A stretch of DNA of 64,000 bases from Vreelandella venusta (GTDB lineage Bacteria > Pseudomonadota > Gammaproteobacteria > Pseudomonadales > Halomonadaceae). The translations under genes were made by a program, and so were the position numbers. Shown in pieces: positions 35,361 through 44,057 of this stretch. Each line of letters starts with the position of its first letter. Within the stretch, counting starts at the first letter, position 1. The stretch spans positions 1 to 64,000 of the forward strand of contig NZ_BJUL01000014.1 of assembly GCF_007989605.1 (NCBI RefSeq), given 5' to 3'. The notes below the pieces were generated by a model that ran no database searches, was not told the origin of the DNA, and saw nothing but the letters and a program-made list of their open reading frames with translations.

Positions 35361-35954
35361 ATGCTTTCACTCTCTTCCTCTCTGTCTCCGCTGCGCGGCC
35401 TAGCAGTTGGCGCTCGTCAGCTTATCGCTGCGTTGCTTATGCTGTCTTTGGCGGGTTGCACCGCACTTGGCAATAACAATAGCATGCAACATGCTGAGCC
35501 TCAGCCAGACCTCTCTGAGCTAGCTCACGCGGCTGCCGCGCAAATGGTTGCCAGCAACCCGAACCTTACACGCTATAGCCCGATGATCGCGGCTACTTTT
35601 GTAAGTATTGATAACTTAAGCCAATCATCTACATTTGGCCGTATTAGCTCAGAAATTATGGCGTCAGCTCTTGCAAGGCAAGGCATGCAGGTACGCGAAG
35701 TCAAAATGCGTGACAGTATGTTTATTGAAGAAACCGTTGGCGAATTAATTTTATCCCGCCAAGTCCAACGTCTTAGCGCCCAGCACAATGCACGCTCAAT
35801 ACTGATGGGTACTTATGCACAAGGCCAGGACTATCTCTATGTGAGTGCACGAGTCGTTCGCGCTGGCGATGCGATGGTGCTTGGCAGCGCTGACTTTAAA
35901 CTGCCGCTGGATAATAACACCCGCAGCTTATTGGAAGGTCAAGGCGGCTGGTAA
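35361..35954 (+). CDS. FlgO-family outer-membrane lipoprotein
   Basis: A 197-residue lipoprotein with signal and lipobox MLSLAGC. The mature part (FVSIDNLSQSSTFGRISSEI through SARVVRAGDAMVLGSADF) fits the FlgO domain, named for a Vibrio outer-membrane protein needed for flagellar stability. The ATG at 35361 follows the upstream lipoprotein stop by four bases; the upstream extension of the frame overlaps that gene and is rejected. No flagellar genes are nearby apart from the MotB-like protein. Confidence 0.8.
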   Translation: MLSLSSSLSPLRGLAVGARQLIAALLMLSLAGCTALGNNNSMQHAEPQPDLSELAHAAAAQMVASNPNLTRYSPMIAATFVSIDNLSQSSTFGRISSEIMASALARQGMQVREVKMRDSMFIEETVGELILSRQVQRLSAQHNARSILMGTYAQGQDYLYVSARVVRAGDAMVLGSADFKLPLDNNTRSLLEGQGGW

Positions 35955-35995
35955 TTGATTCACCGCTTGCCGCGACACGAATGAAAAGGATGAAC

Positions 35996-36832
35996 ATGCC
36001 CACCCGCACAAGCAAACCACTTATCGTGGCCACTAGTCGCTTGATAAAACTATGCGCAAACATTACCAAGCTGCTTAGCTATATATTCCATGCCGTTCTG
36101 CCAAACAAGCGCTTCACGCTGCCAGCCTATGCCGCACCCTGGCTAAAGCCTAAACACAGTTCGACTATTCCACGTATTATTTGGCAGACTAACTTTACCA
36201 ATAGAGTGACCCTTCCGGTTTATCTGAACTATTTGTTCAATCGTCTCATGGCTCCTCGCTTCGAATATCGCTTCATGATTACCGATGCGCGCAGTGATTT
36301 CATTAAGGAAAATTTCGACGACGCCCTATTCACTAGCTATTCAAAGTTACAAATTGGTGCGGCGCAGGCTGATTTTTGGCGCCTTATGGTGCTTTACAAA
36401 TACGGCGGCGTTTACCTTGATATTGACGCACATGCCATCTGGCCGCTTTCCCGTGTTGTCCCTGGTGATATTGACGAACTCTACGTCACCACCCGTAAGG
36501 GCGAGCTAAGCAATTACTTCATCGCCAGCAAGCCAGGTAACCCCAACCTACGCAGACTGATTGATCAAGTGCAGCAAAACATTGAAGAGAACACTCTCAC
36601 CAACGTATTTGAACTTACGGGTCCTGGCGTATTTATTCAGCTATTAGATCAACGCACCGTCCCCACAGTGTCGTACCGCCACGCCTGTAATCAAGGAAAT
36701 TTCACTAACGAGCATTTCCAGTATATTGATAAAAAAGCAGGAAAATGGACTAGAGAGCAGAAAAAAGTTGCAATTGTCGCTTCTGAAACCGTAGAACAAT
36801 CCACAACCTCACCGCATAAAAACGACTCATAA
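35996..36832 (+). CDS. Glycosyltransferase of the OCH1/GT32 sugar-binding type
   Basis: A 278-residue enzyme with IPRIIWQTNF near the N-terminus and QADFWRLMVLYKYGGVYLDI, followed by DAHAIWPL, giving the DXD metal site. These are typical of GT32 capsule and glycolipid transferases. Three close ATGs exist (35981, 35990, 35996); AAAGGA five bases before 35996 decides the start. It probably adds a sugar to surface glycan; donor unknown. Confidence 0.85.
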   Translation: MPTRTSKPLIVATSRLIKLCANITKLLSYIFHAVLPNKRFTLPAYAAPWLKPKHSSTIPRIIWQTNFTNRVTLPVYLNYLFNRLMAPRFEYRFMITDARSDFIKENFDDALFTSYSKLQIGAAQADFWRLMVLYKYGGVYLDIDAHAIWPLSRVVPGDIDELYVTTRKGELSNYFIASKPGNPNLRRLIDQVQQNIEENTLTNVFELTGPGVFIQLLDQRTVPTVSYRHACNQGNFTNEHFQYIDKKAGKWTREQKKVAIVASETVEQSTTSPHKNDS

Positions 36833-36910
36833 GTTAATAAACGTCGGCCTATATCCAGCCACAGCTGGTAATAAGCCGACGTTTAGACGCTTACGCTTTA
36901 TAGCATTTTG

Positions 36911-38155
36911 CTAATCTTGAAGAGCTCTATTGTAAGCACTGTAACATCCCCATATAACAGCTAACCAAAACGCATAAAACATTGCACCGCTATTATGGGC
37001 TAAAAAGGTTTGGGAAAGTCCAAAATCAATGAACGCAACCGGAAGCAGCGTACCTGCCAGCGCTAATGCTCTTATCTGCAGGTTTTCGTGCACCACCCCA
37101 GAAGCAAACATTTTCAGCGGCACCATGTAGAGCATCACGAGAGCAGCTAACCCCACTACCCCCCTCTTGGCCAGCGCATCGATAAATTCATTGTGGGCAT
37201 GACCAAATTGAGCCGCCACCGGAGAGATAGTTTGTTGCTGCCCCAAATTAATCATCGCCGCTTCATACCCCGATTCTCCCCAACCTAGCAGTGGACGCTG
37301 AATGATTAATTGCGATGCCCCACGCCACATTTCAAAACGTAACCCAAGAGAGGTATTACTCTCCTCGCCTGAAACATACAGGCTGATATCGCTAATCGCC
37401 GAATTAACGCGCTGCTGAACCCCCGTCTGAGGCAGTACAAATACCAACGTAGCCAGTGTCACAACCAGCCCAGCCACACTCACTTTTAGCGCCAACGGCA
37501 ACTGACGCCCAAAACCACGATAAAGAACATAACCAATGACAGGCAGACCCACCCATCCACCACGGCTACCAGACATTAGCGACCCTAGCATTCCCAGCAA
37601 AGCCCCTAGTAGCAGTAAAACCACCCAAATGGCGCGTCGACGCTGAAGCACCGCCCAACCTAAACCTGCTAGACATAACACCCCCATCAACATGCTTAGG
37701 TTGCCAAACTGGATGGGATGTAAATAGCCACCAACACGCTCTATTCCATTGCCAAACCGCTGCCATAACCCCCAGCTACCTGCTCCTATGGCGCCCAGCG
37801 ACAACCCGCTCCATAACCATGTCTGGCGTGGCGGAAAGCGTAAAATGAGTAGCAATACTGGAATGGCTAGCAAAAAGCGTAATGGGCGATCAAAGCCCTT
37901 AGCGCCTAGATCTATAATGGAAAGCCCCCCCACAACCACTCCGTAGACCACTAACGTCAAAATTATCCAGCGGTCTTTCGAAGAGAGTGAATAAGGCGAT
38001 TGCAAAAACAATAGGGAAATGCTGACAAGTAATAACAACAGAGGGCCAATGGAATAACCCGATGGAACAATGAGGGCCAAGGCTCCCATTAGAAACACTG
38101 CAATCCCAGTAACACTTCTTAGAGACTCAGAAGGAAAAAAAAGACGACTAAACAT
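36911..38155 (-). CDS. O-antigen ligase / polymerase family membrane protein (Wzy/WaaL type)
   Basis: A 414-residue polytopic protein with about 10-12 helices and the large periplasmic loop typical of WaaL/Wzy, including GGYLHPIQFGNLSMLMG, SGSRGGWVG and the ligase-like PLLGWGESGYEAAM, then QFGHAHNEFIDALAKRG. The HAHNEF histidine motif is characteristic. The frame is open to 38347, but the ATG at 38155 starts the first hydrophobic helix and gives the usual length; no good ribosome site is visible. It could ligate the ABC-exported glycan to lipid A or polymerise a different polymer. Confidence 0.85.
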   Translation of the reverse strand: MFSRLFFPSESLRSVTGIAVFLMGALALIVPSGYSIGPLLLLLVSISLLFLQSPYSLSSKDRWIILTLVVYGVVVGGLSIIDLGAKGFDRPLRFLLAIPVLLLILRFPPRQTWLWSGLSLGAIGAGSWGLWQRFGNGIERVGGYLHPIQFGNLSMLMGVLCLAGLGWAVLQRRRAIWVVLLLLGALLGMLGSLMSGSRGGWVGLPVIGYVLYRGFGRQLPLALKVSVAGLVVTLATLVFVLPQTGVQQRVNSAISDISLYVSGEESNTSLGLRFEMWRGASQLIIQRPLLGWGESGYEAAMINLGQQQTISPVAAQFGHAHNEFIDALAKRGVVGLAALVMLYMVPLKMFASGVVHENLQIRALALAGTLLPVAFIDFGLSQTFLAHNSGAMFYAFWLAVIWGCYSAYNRALQD

Positions 38156-38492
38156 AAAGGTAGGCGACCCAGCGGTTATATGGAAACCACGAATAGTAGC
38201 ATAACCACCCACCTGAAGATGCCACAGCCATGCGCAATATAAGAGACATGACGATGGTATCGTTAGATAGCACACAGTCGGGAGCAATAGGGGGCAAATA
38301 AAGTAGGTGGGCAAGCAAAGATAGGGGGCCTGAGCATCCTCCGGCACCCTACCCCATAACGCGCATAAAGTTTCTTATATCACTGTTTGAGCAGAACATT
38401 TAAGCCATTACCCCGTTCCTGGATCAATAGCCCACTTCCAGGAACAGCGCTCGCCGAAGTGCTGCGCACAGTACAAATACGTTGCTTTATGG
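38156..38492. other. Intergenic region upstream of the ligase gene
   Basis: No gene, repeat or clear terminator seen. The minus-strand frame of the ligase stays open to 38347, but this part is cysteine- and leucine-rich without family resemblance and is treated as non-coding. The ligase promoter should lie here. Confidence 0.5.
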
Positions 38493-38705
38493 TTAGTGCT
38501 TGCGCTGCTCTGGCAGCTCTTTTTTGAGTGCATTTGCGTAGGCAGCGCGAGCTGTTTGAGCAATCGCAAGCTGCTGGTTAAGACGCTGAATCTCTTGATC
38601 CGTAAGACGAAGATTTATCAGTTGATTACGGGCATTTTCTGAGAGATCGGAAAGATTATATTCCTGGCCATCAATAGTGACTGATTTGGCTTCTTGCTTT
38701 TCCAT
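38493..38705 (-). CDS. DUF6447 family small protein
   Basis: A 70-residue protein: a short VTIDGQEYNLSDLSENARNQ head followed by a predicted helix (LTDQEIQRLNQQLAIAQTARAAYANAL). This is the DUF6447 pattern, function unknown. AAGGAG lies at good spacing. It is paralogous to the N-terminus of the next gene upstream (38804-39364). Confidence 0.8.
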   Translation of the reverse strand: MEKQEAKSVTIDGQEYNLSDLSENARNQLINLRLTDQEIQRLNQQLAIAQTARAAYANALKKELPEQRKH

Positions 38706-38803
38706 AAAAGCTCCTTAGTAAATCAAAATAAAGTTTAATGCGACAATATCGCTACATCTTTTCTATTGCTTATCGGTTATAAACCGATATATAAAATTAC
38801 CTA

Positions 38804-39364
38804 TCACTTGGAGAGTGATCGAGAATTCAGCATTTCAAATAAACGACCAATATTAGCGTCACTAGGCAGACGTTGTGATGGCCTAGTAGGATGGCGAAGC
38901 GCAAACTGACTTAACGTTTTAGCCGGTATAACACTTGCCATTGACGCCACTCGACAACGCCAAGTGAAGTGACAAACTGAAGAGCTGTCAACCGTTACCG
39001 CTCCCCAACCAACAACGCCAAGCCCTTTAATATATACGACTAGCGTATCCCCCTCCTGATAGCTATGCCCACCCGGCACAGCGTGTAAAGGGCATGATAC
39101 GTCAGACAGTTCAACCCACTCTCTTGGCACCGTGTGCCAATAACATCGGCCTGCAGGTAGACTGAGAGGCTTAGGTAGTGCATTTCGCAAGTGCTGCTGG
39201 CAAAGCGTTCGAGCCATTGAGTAGTGCGCCAATCGCTCACGCAGCTCAGCAATATGCGCGTCTACCTGCTGAAGGTTCATCAACTGAGCACGCGCACGCG
39301 AACTTAGTACCCACGTAGGGTATCGACGTCCTTCCAGCACGACGCTTTTGGGCATTTTAGACAT
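38804..39364 (-). CDS. DUF6447-like N-terminus fused to an unknown C-terminal domain
   Basis: A 186-residue protein. Residues 6-65 align with the small DUF6447 protein downstream (VLEGRRYPTWVLSSRARAQL, then QVDAHIAELRERLAHYSMAR), while residues 70-186 form a separate cysteine-bearing segment with EGDTLVVYIKGLGVVGWGAV, which resembles a small beta-barrel. GGAG precedes the ATG at 39364. Function unknown. The helical head is shared with a stand-alone protein, suggesting a common binding partner. Confidence 0.7.
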   Translation of the reverse strand: MSKMPKSVVLEGRRYPTWVLSSRARAQLMNLQQVDAHIAELRERLAHYSMARTLCQQHLRNALPKPLSLPAGRCYWHTVPREWVELSDVSCPLHAVPGGHSYQEGDTLVVYIKGLGVVGWGAVTVDSSSVCHFTWRCRVASMASVIPAKTLSQFALRHPTRPSQRLPSDANIGRLFEMLNSRSLSK

Positions 39365-39562
39365 TAGGCTCCAATCTCGTCGCCTTTAAAATAAGCGCTA
39401 TATTCTACTGAATTCACCTCGCTTGGTAAAAAATCTTTTTTCAAAGCCCAGCAGTAACCTTATAAAGCTAAATTTATTCAGTACAAAAGGCAAAACGTCG
39501 TGACGAGCGGGATACTGCTACCCATCTAACCGTTAACTCAGAAAGCAAGAAATCAATCAACC

Positions 39563-40351
39563 TCAATCATCAAAACTTAGCTGTAGGTCATCACTCTCTT
39601 CAAACCACTCATCTAAGCTTTCAACATTCGGCGCAGCCGCGTGATGTAGGCGATAAAGTTCAGCTAAGTTATTTAGACGATGTTGGGATAGTAATTGCGC
39701 ATAGGCAAGGCTAAGCCCTCCCGCATCACGCAAATTTGATAACGCTTCGGGGGCTAGGGCATTAAGGCGTTTTTCATCAATACGATATAAGCCTTCGACT
39801 TGCTGAACTTGCTCATTATCGCCTTGTGTTTTCAGCGGCCACGGCTGAATTAGCTTCTCATTTGCCAACGCATTGACTGCACGAGCGGCCAATGCTTGCC
39901 CCTGCATCACTTTATTCAAGAAGCTACGTAGCTGCTTTAACGTCTCTGAATCCTCACCGCTGTCATTGAAACAGCGCTTACCCTGCTCGTTGGCATTAGC
40001 CAGCCATAGGCCACTATCCATATCGATACAAAGCGACCACTGGCGCTGGTTTTGGTTAGGTTGTAAACGGAAGGGATAAGCACGATACAGCGCCGGGATA
40101 TACCCCGTCAGCCAGCGACCGTTTGGCGCCACACAGAGGTTAACGTTTTGAGTCAATGATTGGACAGCCACCAGCTGATAACGACCCGCCCCCACCTCAC
40201 GAAATGCAAGGGGAACCGATTTCAGAATGTGGGGCACTTCTTCCAGTGATATGGCAACTAACGTTTGATCGGAGGCAAAAAGATAATCCACATAAGGCAA
40301 CCAACCGCCCTGAGCGTGCTGATTAGCATCTAGCGGTACATATCGTGACAT
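39563..40351 (-). CDS. SapC family protein
   Basis: A 262-residue protein beginning MSRYVPLDANQHAQGGW with HILKSVPLAFREVGAGRYQL and a C-terminal LYRIDEKRLNALAPEALSNL segment, matching the SapC family first found beside S-layer genes. No signal peptide. AGGT lies upstream of the ATG at 40351; a longer frame to 40393 is not used. It follows the RTX-like surface protein gene by 134 bases in the same direction, which supports a role with that protein. Confidence 0.87.
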   Translation of the reverse strand: MSRYVPLDANQHAQGGWLPYVDYLFASDQTLVAISLEEVPHILKSVPLAFREVGAGRYQLVAVQSLTQNVNLCVAPNGRWLTGYIPALYRAYPFRLQPNQNQRQWSLCIDMDSGLWLANANEQGKRCFNDSGEDSETLKQLRSFLNKVMQGQALAARAVNALANEKLIQPWPLKTQGDNEQVQQVEGLYRIDEKRLNALAPEALSNLRDAGGLSLAYAQLLSQHRLNNLAELYRLHHAAAPNVESLDEWFEESDDLQLSFDD

Positions 40352-40383
40352 ATGCTTACCTATTTTATATTCAGACAAATGAG

Positions 40384-40415
40384 TAAGCCCCACCTAGCAA
40401 GCTAAGTGGGGCTTA
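40384..40415 (-). terminator. Hairpin between the surface-protein gene and sapC
   Basis: TAAGCCCCAC (40384-40393) pairs with 40406-40415, and the inner bases extend it to an almost complete palindrome with a two-base loop. No T run follows, so it may only partly terminate and let some transcription reach sapC. Confidence 0.5.
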
Positions 40416-40485
40416 TGTGCACAACAGATGCTTATGACAGGTGACAAACTTACTTAGCAGTCACCCATCATTTGAGCAGTGTCGC

Positions 40486-43400
40486 TTAGGCGATGTTGGC
40501 GTCAACCAGTGCCAGAGAATCACCGAAGTCCAGAGTACCAACCAGCTCTACAGTGTAGCTAGTAGAGTCGTTTGCAGAGTTGATATCGAAGACTTTGTAC
40601 ATGCCCTTATTACCAGACTCAACCATTACGATGCTGTCAACACGGCCGTTGTCGACAGTGTTGCCAATCGCGTCACGGATATCATCGGCATTCAGGTTAG
40701 CGAAGGTAGTGTCCGCATCGAAGTCGGCTGCATTGAAAGACACGAGGTTAACTTCATCGTTAGCAACGTTATAGTCATTTGAACCGACAGTTGCACGATT
40801 AACACCATAGCTGGTGAAGTCAAGGATATCGTGGCCGTTAACGTCACCAACGGTGAAGTTAACGATATCGTTGTTGCCGAACTGATCAACAAGTACTAGC
40901 GTGTCATTGCTGAATTCGCCGGTACCCAATACAACAACATCGTTGCCAGCACCAACGTCAATGGTGTTGTCGCTTTCAGCTTCGCTGTCAGCGCCACCAA
41001 GCGTTTGACCAGAAACATCAGAATCTACCTTCTCACCGTAAAGTGCATTGATAGCCGCTAGGCCATCGGTAGAGGTAGTGTTGCTGTTATGATCGCGGAA
41101 AGAGATATCCAGCGCGTCAAGGTTGTTGCCATCGATCAGAGATTCGATGTTCAGGATGTTGCCATCGCCATCGAATGCTTCCAGCAGGTTGGCAAGTACG
41201 TGGTCGTTATTAACCGCGTCTTTGATAGCCTGGTTAACCTGCAGGGTGCTGATAGTATCGCCAGTGTTGCCACCGTCGGTGCTCGGTACGTCAACCCATA
41301 CGGTCTCGTGGCCTTTAAAGGATACACGAACCTGGATTTCAGCACCTTCGTCAACGCTGAACGTCTGCTTAACGCCATTCGCAGTGTCGGACAGTGAAGT
41401 ATCGCTGTTGGATACATCTGTCGGCATTGCGCCAGCAGCGGCAGTGGAGTTGAACTCCCAACGATCGTTACGGAAGCCAGAGTTGTCAGCGTAGACAACA
41501 TCGTTACCTGTGCCTGTACCGATAACGGCATCGCCTGCACCCCAGGTGCGAACAACATCATTACCTTCGCCAGTGGCGATGGTCAGGTTAGCGTTCAGCT
41601 GCTGATCAGAAAGGTCAGCCAAGTCGTCGAAGCTTACAGAGTCTTCAAGAGTAATGAATGTCTCAACGACATCATCACCTGCGCCAGTGTCGACTACAAC
41701 GTTAGCATCTTCACGCGCCATCAGCTCATCAGAAAGCGCCAGAGAAACCTGGTCGTCGCCTGCAGCGGTGGTGTAGTTGAAGGTAGCGTTGTCGCTCTTC
41801 GGATCGACGTCATCGTCCATCGCATCCAGATCACGCGCCACTACTTCTTCAGTGATGATAGCGTTCAGTTTGATGTCGCCGTTATAGCTACCACCATTGA
41901 AGTCCTGAACGTCAACCAGACCGTAAGCTGTTGTGTCAGCGCCAACCAGATCAGCTAGGCCAAGAACAGCTTCGCCATCCTGCTGACCAACGAGGAATTT
42001 ACCTTCACCTTCCAGGTTGATTTCTTTCAGGAACTGAGAGCCATCAACATTAGCACCGGTATTTCCACGACCAGCAGAGTCAGACTCCAGACGCGTCAGC
42101 CAGACAGTGTTGTCTGCTGTGACGTTCATCTGCTCAATACCTTTGTCAGAGTTAGACTGACCAACCAGGTTGATAGAGCCGCCTTGTGAGCCGTAACCAA
42201 TGTTATCCAGATTCAGATTGGTTTCGATCAGCTCCTGAATGCTTTGCGGCGCTTCAGTGCTCTGCTCACCGTACAGTGTGAAGCCACCCGCAGAAGCGTC
42301 TTCGCTGTAGGTAAAGTTACCACTTTCGATCTGACGACCTTTGCTGTCGGTCAGTACCAGGGTAGTACCTGAAACCTGAACACCTTGGTCATCTTGAGCG
42401 CGGAACTCGCCGCCCAGAGTGGCTTGGAAGCCTTCCAGAAGCGGATCGTCGCTAGCAGCAATCGCGTTTTGTACCGCAGTCAGCAGCTCGGGATAAGTTT
42501 CTGCAGCGAAGATGTCTTCAGACTGCAGGACAACTGTTTCGCCGCCGACAGAGAAACGGAAACCGTTAACCGGCAGGTCACCCAGCGGACGGTTGGTCTG
42601 TGCGGTACGCAGGTCAAGCAGGTCAATAAACAGCTGGGAATCCGCGCTGCGGTCTTCAGCGGTCAGTACCGGGCTCAGGAACAAGCCGTTGTACTGCTCA
42701 CCTGAGTGCAGTTGGTCAGCCAGATTGAAAGTGTAGTCTTTAGAGCTGGTAACTACTTGGCCAGCTTCGTCCCACTCGATTTTGCCAATGTTGCTGACGG
42801 TAGTACCACCAGTGCCATTTTCAACGGCAACGTAACCGCCATCGGCGTCTTCGGTGCCAGGAACAAACACTAAACGACCTTCATCGTCGATAATGAAAGA
42901 ACCGTTACCGCCAACAGAAGTTGTATTGTTGAAGTCGATGTTAATGGTTTCGGACGGTTCGCCGCCGTCACCGTCACCGTCGCCACCGTCAGAAGGAATA
43001 CCAGCAACAACCGGGCCTAAGTCCAGTGCATCAACATCGGTATCGGCGTCGACTGTTGACAAGAACTCAGCTGCGTAATCATCAGCTGCTTCGCCTGAGT
43101 GCTTATCGCCAGCGGCCACAGTGTACTTATCTGCTGCTGCTACTTTTGCTTCCAGCGCAGAGGCGTCTTTAGCGTCAGTATCTGTCGCGTTCTGAACGAT
43201 TGTCAGAGCGATAGTCGCCAGATCTAATTCACCAGACTCAAGCTTTTCGGTGTAAAAAGCCAGGCCTTCAGCATCAGCATCACGACCAAACGCTTGCTGA
43301 TAAATACCGTTAACCAGTTCTTCGTTGTCTAAATCACCAAAACGCTCTGTGAACTCAGCAGAGTTACCGAAAGCGCTGATGGCGGCGTCAATTCCGTTGG

Positions 43401-43506
43401 CTTCAATTTCTTCTGCCCAAAACTGCAAGCCAGCTGCATCAGCCGGACGGCCGTAATAAGCTACATACAGTTGTTGAGCCAAGTTCAAATTCTCTTGTGT
43501 TGCCAT
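40486..43506 (-). CDS. Large DUF4214/RTX-like surface (S-layer-type) protein
   Basis: A 1006-residue, very acidic protein without a Sec signal. Residues 5-110 hold two DUF4214 repeats (LYVAYYGRPADAAGLQFW and IYQQAFGRDADAEGLAFY). A Gly/Asp linker (DGGDGDGDGG) near 180 leads to a long beta-rich body. Several RTX-like calcium motifs are present (TGAGDDVVE, GTGNDVVYAD, VGAGNDVVVLG), concentrated in the middle and C-terminal parts. The absence of a signal peptide and the terminal QxGNNDIVNF region suggest type I secretion; the complete type I apparatus at 55448-60047 is the obvious candidate. The gene is followed by sapC, which supports an S-layer role. AAGGAG lies about 11 bases before the ATG, and the leader contains a perfect 18-bp palindrome. 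Confidence 0.88.
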   Translation of the reverse strand: MATQENLNLAQQLYVAYYGRPADAAGLQFWAEEIEANGIDAAISAFGNSAEFTERFGDLDNEELVNGIYQQAFGRDADAEGLAFYTEKLESGELDLATIALTIVQNATDTDAKDASALEAKVAAADKYTVAAGDKHSGEAADDYAAEFLSTVDADTDVDALDLGPVVAGIPSDGGDGDGDGGEPSETINIDFNNTTSVGGNGSFIIDDEGRLVFVPGTEDADGGYVAVENGTGGTTVSNIGKIEWDEAGQVVTSSKDYTFNLADQLHSGEQYNGLFLSPVLTAEDRSADSQLFIDLLDLRTAQTNRPLGDLPVNGFRFSVGGETVVLQSEDIFAAETYPELLTAVQNAIAASDDPLLEGFQATLGGEFRAQDDQGVQVSGTTLVLTDSKGRQIESGNFTYSEDASAGGFTLYGEQSTEAPQSIQELIETNLNLDNIGYGSQGGSINLVGQSNSDKGIEQMNVTADNTVWLTRLESDSAGRGNTGANVDGSQFLKEINLEGEGKFLVGQQDGEAVLGLADLVGADTTAYGLVDVQDFNGGSYNGDIKLNAIITEEVVARDLDAMDDDVDPKSDNATFNYTTAAGDDQVSLALSDELMAREDANVVVDTGAGDDVVETFITLEDSVSFDDLADLSDQQLNANLTIATGEGNDVVRTWGAGDAVIGTGTGNDVVYADNSGFRNDRWEFNSTAAAGAMPTDVSNSDTSLSDTANGVKQTFSVDEGAEIQVRVSFKGHETVWVDVPSTDGGNTGDTISTLQVNQAIKDAVNNDHVLANLLEAFDGDGNILNIESLIDGNNLDALDISFRDHNSNTTSTDGLAAINALYGEKVDSDVSGQTLGGADSEAESDNTIDVGAGNDVVVLGTGEFSNDTLVLVDQFGNNDIVNFTVGDVNGHDILDFTSYGVNRATVGSNDYNVANDEVNLVSFNAADFDADTTFANLNADDIRDAIGNTVDNGRVDSIVMVESGNKGMYKVFDINSANDSTSYTVELVGTLDFGDSLALVDANIA

Positions 43507-43562
43507 GGGACTATAGTCTCCTTGCTTAAGAAAGATACCACCTACGATAGGCGGCTCTTATC

Positions 43563-43580
43563 ACCTTGAGCGCTCAAGGT
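43563..43580 (-). promoter_or_regulatory. Perfect 18-bp palindrome in the surface-protein leader
   Basis: ACCTTGAGCGCTCAAGGT is its own reverse complement and lies 56 bases before the start codon. As RNA it would form a short hairpin; as DNA it could be an operator. Confidence 0.7.
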
Positions 43581-43887
43581 ATTTCTAGGTTCCTCAAATA
43601 GTGCAGTTTCAGCGTATGGTACGAACCTATACTGCTGATACTCTTACACTACATAACAGTAGCTGGAACACGCCTAATGTAATGTCACGTACCAAGATAA
43701 GTCAATCTCTCTGCGACGGTAGCAAGAACTCCACAAGCTACTTACAAAGTACGTACTCAATGTCAAAACTTACCTTAGGCCAAAGCACTAAAAGTTTTCG
43801 CGCTACCATTGAGCCAGCGGTGTCAGAACCTTTCCATGAAGTAAATTTCCGAACTTTCACGTTTTCGAACACTGGTCGCTAATAATC

Positions 43888-43917
43888 AGTATAAAGCGAT
43901 GCGAGCAACTCTTGCAA
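43888..43917 (-). promoter_or_regulatory. Possible promoter of the surface-protein gene
   Basis: On the minus strand, TTGCAA (43917-43912) and TATACT (43893-43888) are 18 bases apart. Confidence 0.4.
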
Positions 43918-44057
43918 TACTAGATGGGAATGATGCCCTCTATAGAAGAAGGAGCCTACTAGTAAGAAATCACTAGCAACGCTTTAAAATCAGGCTTTCC
44001 TATGTAGATCACTGATTTTGATAGACTTATAAATAAGCGCAACAAACATCACTGTTT

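Larger units (their letters stand above)
43507..44057. other. Long leader and promoter region of the surface-protein gene
   Basis: 551 bases without a supported gene. It contains an 18-bp palindrome (43563-43580) and a possible promoter (43888-43917), which would give an untranslated leader of about 375 bases. A plus-strand open frame at 43601-43882 has no ribosome site or protein-like composition. Confidence 0.65.

Noticed and set aside
38156..38347. N-terminal extension of the O-antigen ligase
   Set aside because: No family resemblance and it would exceed the usual length; the first hydrophobic helix begins after the ATG at 38155.
43601..43882. Plus-strand open frame of 93 codons upstream of the surface-protein gene
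   Set aside because: No ribosome site, no domain, Ser/Thr-rich random-looking composition, and it lies across the leader of the opposite-strand gene.
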